A program made the translations under genes and the position numbers. From Bacillota bacterium (GTDB lineage: Bacteria > Bacillota > Clostridia > Saccharofermentanales > UBA5734): a DNA stretch of 9,189 nt. The notes under the pieces are model-generated. The model saw only the letters and a list, made by a program, of their open reading frames with translations. It was not told where the DNA came from and searched no databases. Location of the stretch: assembly GCA_023438965.1 (NCBI GenBank), contig JAEXPB010000395.1, positions 1 through 9,189 of the forward strand, in the 5' to 3' direction. Of this stretch, positions 5,138 to 9,189 are shown piece after piece. Numbering within the stretch: position 1 is the first letter of the stretch; every line of letters begins with the position of its first letter.

Positions 5138-7660
5138 TTATTCTGTGCGCACTGTCCGCAGTGAATCGTCAATATTGTCCCGTTCGGTCGAGATCATCAG
5201 GCTGCCGGTCACCCGGCGCACCACCAGTGCGGTGCCGAATATCGTTTCTTCCCGGTCCACCAACCCCGGGGCGCCGGTCATGTAGGGATAGGTCGCGTTG
5301 AACAGGATTTCCGTCCGGTCCAGCTTCCCGGCTGCCGGCAGATAATAGACCGTCGCATCCTGCAGTCCGGTGACATTGATCCGGCGGCCCATCTGGAAGC
5401 TGACCGGCGCGGTTTCGCGGCAGGACAACGTCGTCCGCGTCGCCTGCCGGACGAAAACGCGGCATTCCAGGCGGGTTGCCCGGGGCAGGCGGTAATTGGT
5501 CCAATCATCCTCGACAGCGGTTTCATAGCCCATGAGCAGCGGTGCGCCGAGCGGGAAACGCAGCCGGATATCGACTGTTGTGTCCGGCGAATAAGTCGAG
5601 AAGAACAGCGCCTGATCATGCCGGTGCAGCATGATGACCGGGTCTTTGCTTTGCGGCTGTTCCTTGGCCAATTGAATCTCCAGGCCGAGTGTGCCGAGCA
5701 GCTGGCGCATCAGGCGGGCAATCGGGTAAGATACGCGCGGATCATGCGGTTCGAGCAGGTGGCCGCCGCGGAAAGCGCCGCCATTGGCGCCGCGCAGCCA
5801 GAGCAGACGCCCTCCCTGCCAGGCCGGCAGTTGACGGCTCAACGCCAGGATGCGGTTTTGCCCGTTTTGGCTAACCGTGGCATGGACAGTCGTCTGCCGG
5901 TCCTGACTGTCCGCCAGGACGGCTTCGCAACCGCCGTCGGACAGAACAGGATCCAGATCGAGCGATGACGCGAAATTACCGCTGCGCAGAAGATCCGCCC
6001 GCGTCTGGTCCTGGTTCAGAACCAGCTCCAGCCGGCCGGCCAGCGCCTGGTCAGCGGTCGTCAGGTTCAGGGCAGCCAGAAGTGCCGGATCGGCATCGAC
6101 GATCGATCCGTAAAGCATCGCCCAGCCGCCGTCCGCGACATGGCGGAGCAGCGCCGCATTCATGGCACTGCCCGCTTCCGGCACCGGCGTGACCAGGATC
6201 GACTGGCGGAACAGGCCGGCCCCGGCCGTCTGCGCGGCTGTATCGGGCTCAGCGGCGTTGATCCGGACGAAATTGTCCGTCGCAATGACCATGCTGAGCG
6301 GCAGGCCTTGATTAATCGCATCACGAATGAACCAATCCTCGAAGAACGGTTTGCTGACCCGTCCGGCAGCCAGTTCGCTGTATTCGCGGAACGGGTAAAT
6401 CCAGACCAGCGGCGCCAAGGCGTCAGGCGCCTGGTCGTAGGCTTTCAGCAGATGGGGAATGACTTCGTTCGGACATTGGTCCGGCATTTCGCCGAAAGAA
6501 TTGTCGATTGTCAGCAGATTCAGAAAATCGGCGGTCCGGACGGCGCCTTTTTCGTCGAGACGGGCGGCCGCCAACGGCAGGTAGATATCGTGCGGCTGAC
6601 CTTCGTAGCGATCCAGCCAGGGGCTGTTCACCCACCATGGATCGTGGACATAGAAGCGATACAGAAATTGATCCTCGCGCGGCAGCAGGGCGATACGGGA
6701 GAGGAACCCGGCGATTTCCAGCCCGAAGTCGCCGTTCAGGGCCGCCCAGGGTGAGTTGGGCGGCGGCAGCAGACGGAAGTCGCCCTGGTAAATCGCCTGC
6801 AGGTTGACCGCGTCGGAGGCCAGGTCGATGCCCGCCGTCAGGTTGGTGCCCCGCGTTTCAACCGGAAATTGGCATTCCCGGCGGAACAGGCGCCAAAATT
6901 CCAGTATGCGGCTTTGTGTTTCGGCCATCTTCTCCGGCGCAAAGCTTTTGCAATCAAAAATAGCGCCGGTGGTGCCCCAGGTTTCGGAGCCGAAGCCCAG
7001 CCCGTTGCTCAGCCAGATATAATCGAAGCCCAGGTCCTCCAGGTAACGCTGACACTGGCGGCCGAAGAAGGTGCCGAAGGGCGTGCCTTCCGGGATCCCC
7101 TGCGGGAAGCCGGCGTAAGCTTCCGCGTCGGCATGCAGGGCGCCGTAGCAGCAGACAAAGCTGGCCCAGCCCATCGTATCGCCCAGCAGAATTTCCGGAT
7201 GGCGGTTGTACTTGAAATCCGATTTGGCGAATTCCGGTCCCGGATCGAACATCGCGCCGGTCCGGACCGGTCTTCCGGTAATCTCGCGGCCAATCCGGCG
7301 GGTGATGGCCAGGATGGTCCGGAAATCCGCGTAAGTGAAGGGCACGGGATTCTTCGTATACAGGTAATGCGTGGTATGCAGGCCAAGCCCGTGCGGATCC
7401 GCCTTTTTATCCCAGCCGCGCCGTTCGTTGGCGCCGCCGATCAGATAGGCCCATTCAAAGGTGTCAGCCAGCCGGCCGCGATAATCGAGGATTTCCGAAC
7501 CGTCAGCGGCAAAGAACAGCACCGATACGACTTCGGCGTGCTTGGTCAGGGGCAGCCACTGGCTGAAAAACTGACGGCAGACCGCTTCGATCGCCGCCGG
7601 ATCGGAAGATTGGAAAGGTTTGAGGGATATTTCCAGGGTAATGCCGGCCAAGTTTTTCAT
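5138..7660 (-). CDS. 840-residue protein of unrecognised family, glycosidase-like layout
   Basis: I do not recognise a named family. The protein has no signal peptide or membrane segment and is probably cytoplasmic. The first ~450 residues look like an alpha/beta barrel with conserved-looking acidic and aromatic blocks: M-F-D-P-G-P-E143-F (137-144), I-W-L-S-N-G-L-G-F-G-S-E226-T-W (215-228), N-G-D-F-G-L-E315 (309-315), F-Y-V-H-D-P-W-W (336-343) and W-I-Y-P-F-R-E426-Y-S (420-428). Residues 485-530 (I-L-V-T-P-V-P, then V-A-D-G-G-W-A-M-L-Y-G) resemble the amidotransferase-like domain after the barrel in GH42-type glycosidases. From about residue 690 a beta-rich C-terminus follows. This barrel, Rossmann-like, beta-domain order suggests a glycoside hydrolase, but catalytic residues are not assigned. 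The start is supported by GGAAAGGGG (7666-7674), five bases from ATG. It follows the isomerase by 21 bases and precedes the hydrolase by 20, so it is very likely co-transcribed with both. It ends in TAA. Confidence 0.8.
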   Translation of the reverse strand: MKNLAGITLEISLKPFQSSDPAAIEAVCRQFFSQWLPLTKHAEVVSVLFFAADGSEILDYRGRLADTFEWAYLIGGANERRGWDKKADPHGLGLHTTHYLYTKNPVPFTYADFRTILAITRRIGREITGRPVRTGAMFDPGPEFAKSDFKYNRHPEILLGDTMGWASFVCCYGALHADAEAYAGFPQGIPEGTPFGTFFGRQCQRYLEDLGFDYIWLSNGLGFGSETWGTTGAIFDCKSFAPEKMAETQSRILEFWRLFRRECQFPVETRGTNLTAGIDLASDAVNLQAIYQGDFRLLPPPNSPWAALNGDFGLEIAGFLSRIALLPREDQFLYRFYVHDPWWVNSPWLDRYEGQPHDIYLPLAAARLDEKGAVRTADFLNLLTIDNSFGEMPDQCPNEVIPHLLKAYDQAPDALAPLVWIYPFREYSELAAGRVSKPFFEDWFIRDAINQGLPLSMVIATDNFVRINAAEPDTAAQTAGAGLFRQSILVTPVPEAGSAMNAALLRHVADGGWAMLYGSIVDADPALLAALNLTTADQALAGRLELVLNQDQTRADLLRSGNFASSLDLDPVLSDGGCEAVLADSQDRQTTVHATVSQNGQNRILALSRQLPAWQGGRLLWLRGANGGAFRGGHLLEPHDPRVSYPIARLMRQLLGTLGLEIQLAKEQPQSKDPVIMLHRHDQALFFSTYSPDTTVDIRLRFPLGAPLLMGYETAVEDDWTNYRLPRATRLECRVFVRQATRTTLSCRETAPVSFQMGRRINVTGLQDATVYYLPAAGKLDRTEILFNATYPYMTGAPGLVDREETIFGTALVVRRVTGSLMISTERDNIDDSLRTVRTE

Positions 7661-7681
7661 ATGGACCCCTTTCCGGCTTGA

Positions 7682-9130
7682 TCAAGCCTTGACGATGACC
7701 GATTCGATCCCGAGAATTTCACCGATCCGCTTGATTGTCTCGGCATGGTGGCCGATGCCCAGGGCAAAATGGTGGGTCGGTCCGGCCATGACCCACGCTT
7801 TGATGTAAGCGCGGACATTCGGTTCGAAATGACCGCGGGTGTTGGTGTTGCCGGTCGGCGGGATCGGACCGCGGACCGACTGGCCTTCGCCGATCACGAA
7901 TTTCATCTGACCGTTGGCCTTCTGGGCGATACCCAGCATGGTGATCGGTCCTTCCTTGATCTGGAATTCAACCGAAGCGCCGCTGCCTGGCTTGCCGTGA
8001 TACTTGATCAGGCTGCGCAGCACCGGTTTGCCATCGGCGATGGCGATATGGTGCGGGCCGTCATGGCCGACCAGGATGAAATCCTCCCGAAAATCGAAAG
8101 GATGGATTTCCGCAAAACTGCCGCCAATGCCAAGACGATCCATAATCAGCATCGCAACCAGCGTCTTGATATCGAATTCGCCGCACATCGGAACCCCGCG
8201 GGCATTCAGCAGGGAATTGCCGACCACCAGCGAACTGGCGATCTGCCGCTGCAGCGTATCCGGCTGGCCTTCATAATAATAGGCCAGGCCGGTCAGCTGA
8301 TATTCTTCAACCAGTTTGTCCAGAGCCACCGCTGAACGGGCGGCCTGGGCCAGGTCAGCCGGGGTCAGCTGGCGGGTTACCGGGTCGCTCTTCGGCACCG
8401 GCGTATCGAACATCGCCAGGATAATGTCCTCTTTGCGCCGGACCTCCTCATCGGTCACCGTCTGATAGACGCGAGCCAGATCGTCGATTTCGATCAAAGG
8501 CACATGGACGTTGAAGGCTGATGAAATCGTGGCCGGGTCGGCATGCATGTCGTACATGGCTTCCAGAACATGGCCGATCAGGCCGAGGCGGGCGCCTTTC
8601 AGCCCATGCAGAACTTTGGCAATCGCGCACCATTCACCGATCTCAGCTTCCGCCTGCGGGTCATCCCGCAAGGTGCCGATGACGACATCCTGGATCTTCT
8701 TGCCCATACGTTCGGCGACGCTGACGAATTCGGGCGTGGAACAAATGCTGTCGTTCTCCAACTGCATGAATGTTGACGCCCGGGAATAATCCAGGCCGGC
8801 CAATGGCTGCAAAGCCAGCAGGACGACCGGCAGATTCAGGTTGCGGATAATCGGCGCAAAGGTCGAGGATGTCGCATAGGTGACCATATTGCAGAAAACC
8901 AGATCCAGGCGATCACCCTGCATTTGATCGAGGGTGGCGTAGGCTTTGATGCTGGTGTCGACCATGCCGTAATCAATGACCGTGACGCCATGGATTTCCA
9001 GCTTGGCCCGGGCTTCAGCATGGAAACCCATCAGATTGTCGAGCAACCCCGGGAATTGATGCCAGTACGTATTGTGACCGACGGCGAAGAATCCGATTCT
9101 GGCTGTTTTATTGACGGTTTGCAGTTCCAT
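7682..9130 (-). CDS. L-fucose/L-arabinose isomerase-like protein
   Basis: A predicted cytoplasmic aldose-ketose isomerase of 482 residues from the L-fucose/L-arabinose isomerase superfamily. The N-terminal two-thirds has Rossmann-like features: R-I-G-F-F-A-V-G-H (11-19), D-L-V-F-C-N-M-V-T-Y (76-85) and P-V-V-L-L-A-L-Q-P (101-109), with G-A-R-L-G-L-I-G-H (179-187) starting a second lobe. The metal site of L-arabinose isomerase (Glu, Glu, His, His) can be matched to C-G-E318-F-D, F-A-E341-I-H, V-G-H356-D-G and P-T-H453-H454-F, so catalysis is plausible. Length is close to AraA. The start is fixed by a perfect AGGAGG at 9139-9144, eight bases from ATG. It ends in TGA, and the next gene starts 21 bases later in the same frame. 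As first gene of the operon it implies that the released sugar is an L-fucose, L-rhamnose or L-arabinose type aldose. The exact substrate is not readable; the sequence is too divergent to call fucI or araA. Confidence 0.85.
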   Translation of the reverse strand: MELQTVNKTARIGFFAVGHNTYWHQFPGLLDNLMGFHAEARAKLEIHGVTVIDYGMVDTSIKAYATLDQMQGDRLDLVFCNMVTYATSSTFAPIIRNLNLPVVLLALQPLAGLDYSRASTFMQLENDSICSTPEFVSVAERMGKKIQDVVIGTLRDDPQAEAEIGEWCAIAKVLHGLKGARLGLIGHVLEAMYDMHADPATISSAFNVHVPLIEIDDLARVYQTVTDEEVRRKEDIILAMFDTPVPKSDPVTRQLTPADLAQAARSAVALDKLVEEYQLTGLAYYYEGQPDTLQRQIASSLVVGNSLLNARGVPMCGEFDIKTLVAMLIMDRLGIGGSFAEIHPFDFREDFILVGHDGPHHIAIADGKPVLRSLIKYHGKPGSGASVEFQIKEGPITMLGIAQKANGQMKFVIGEGQSVRGPIPPTGNTNTRGHFEPNVRAYIKAWVMAGPTHHFALGIGHHAETIKRIGEILGIESVIVKA

Positions 9131-9138
9131 TGTTCATT

Positions 9139-9187
9139 CCTCCTGATTGTTGCTGTTCTTTTTTCTACACCGGCTAATCCAATTATA
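9139..9187 (-). promoter_or_regulatory. Operon leader: TATAAT box and AGGAGG ribosome binding site
   Basis: The minus strand carries a perfect TATAAT at 9187-9182, about 50 bases before the isomerase ATG, and a perfect AGGAGG at 9144-9139. Transcription would start near 9175, giving a leader of about 45 bases. The -35 region lies outside the window, so the promoter is only half visible. No operator palindrome or catabolite-response element is evident in the 59 bases available. Confidence 0.45.
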
Positions 9188-9189
9188 GC

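Noticed and set aside
4593..5285. 230-residue plus-strand open frame spanning the junction of two minus-strand genes
   Set aside because: It covers the ribosome binding site and the 20-base gap between well-supported genes, has no motifs, and is composed of shadow-type residues.
6869..7681. 270-residue plus-strand open frame opposite the start of the 840-residue gene
   Set aside because: Antisense shadow with no family motifs; the minus-strand gene has a ribosome binding site and coherent protein sequence.

Overview
This 9.2 kb window looks like part of a sugar-utilisation island of an anaerobic, saccharolytic bacterium. It is moderately GC-rich (roughly 55-60% by eye). Clear Shine-Dalgarno sequences, including a perfect AGGAGG, and TATAAT-type -10 boxes suit a Clostridia-like Firmicute. 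Other glycan-degrading gut or sediment phyla cannot be excluded. No RNA gene, mobile element, CRISPR array or long repeat was found.

Layout: one plus-strand gene at the left edge (bases 1-1092, open at its 5' end) encodes a QueG/reductive-dehalogenase-like iron-sulfur protein. It faces four minus-strand genes that read from right to left. In transcription order these are: an L-fucose/L-arabinose isomerase-like protein (9130-7682); an 840-residue protein of unrecognised family with a glycosidase-like layout (7660-5138); a large putative glycoside hydrolase of about 1026 residues (5117-2037), interrupted by one in-frame TGA; and an amidohydrolase-2 family sugar lactonase (1976-1116). The first three are spaced by 20-21 bases, each with its own ribosome binding site, and look like one operon starting from a TATAAT box at the right edge. 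The lactonase lies 60 bases further on and has its own candidate extended -10 promoter.

Together the genes suggest cytoplasmic breakdown of a deoxy-sugar or pentose glycoside. Two large hydrolase-like proteins without signal peptides would release the sugar, the isomerase would convert aldose to ketose, and the lactonase would open an oxidised sugar lactone. No transporter, kinase, aldolase or dehydrogenase lies in the window, so the substrate is unknown.

The most notable feature is the TGA at 4374-4376. It interrupts an otherwise continuous hydrolase frame exactly where related enzymes, as I recall them, have a Cys in a W-C-x-x-H-x-L-x-x-(T/S)-G-H motif. A point mutation or sequencing error is the simplest explanation. 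Recoding (Sec, or Cys from a UGA-reading tRNA) is the interesting alternative. The only other in-frame TGA, ending the isomerase gene, behaves as a normal stop.
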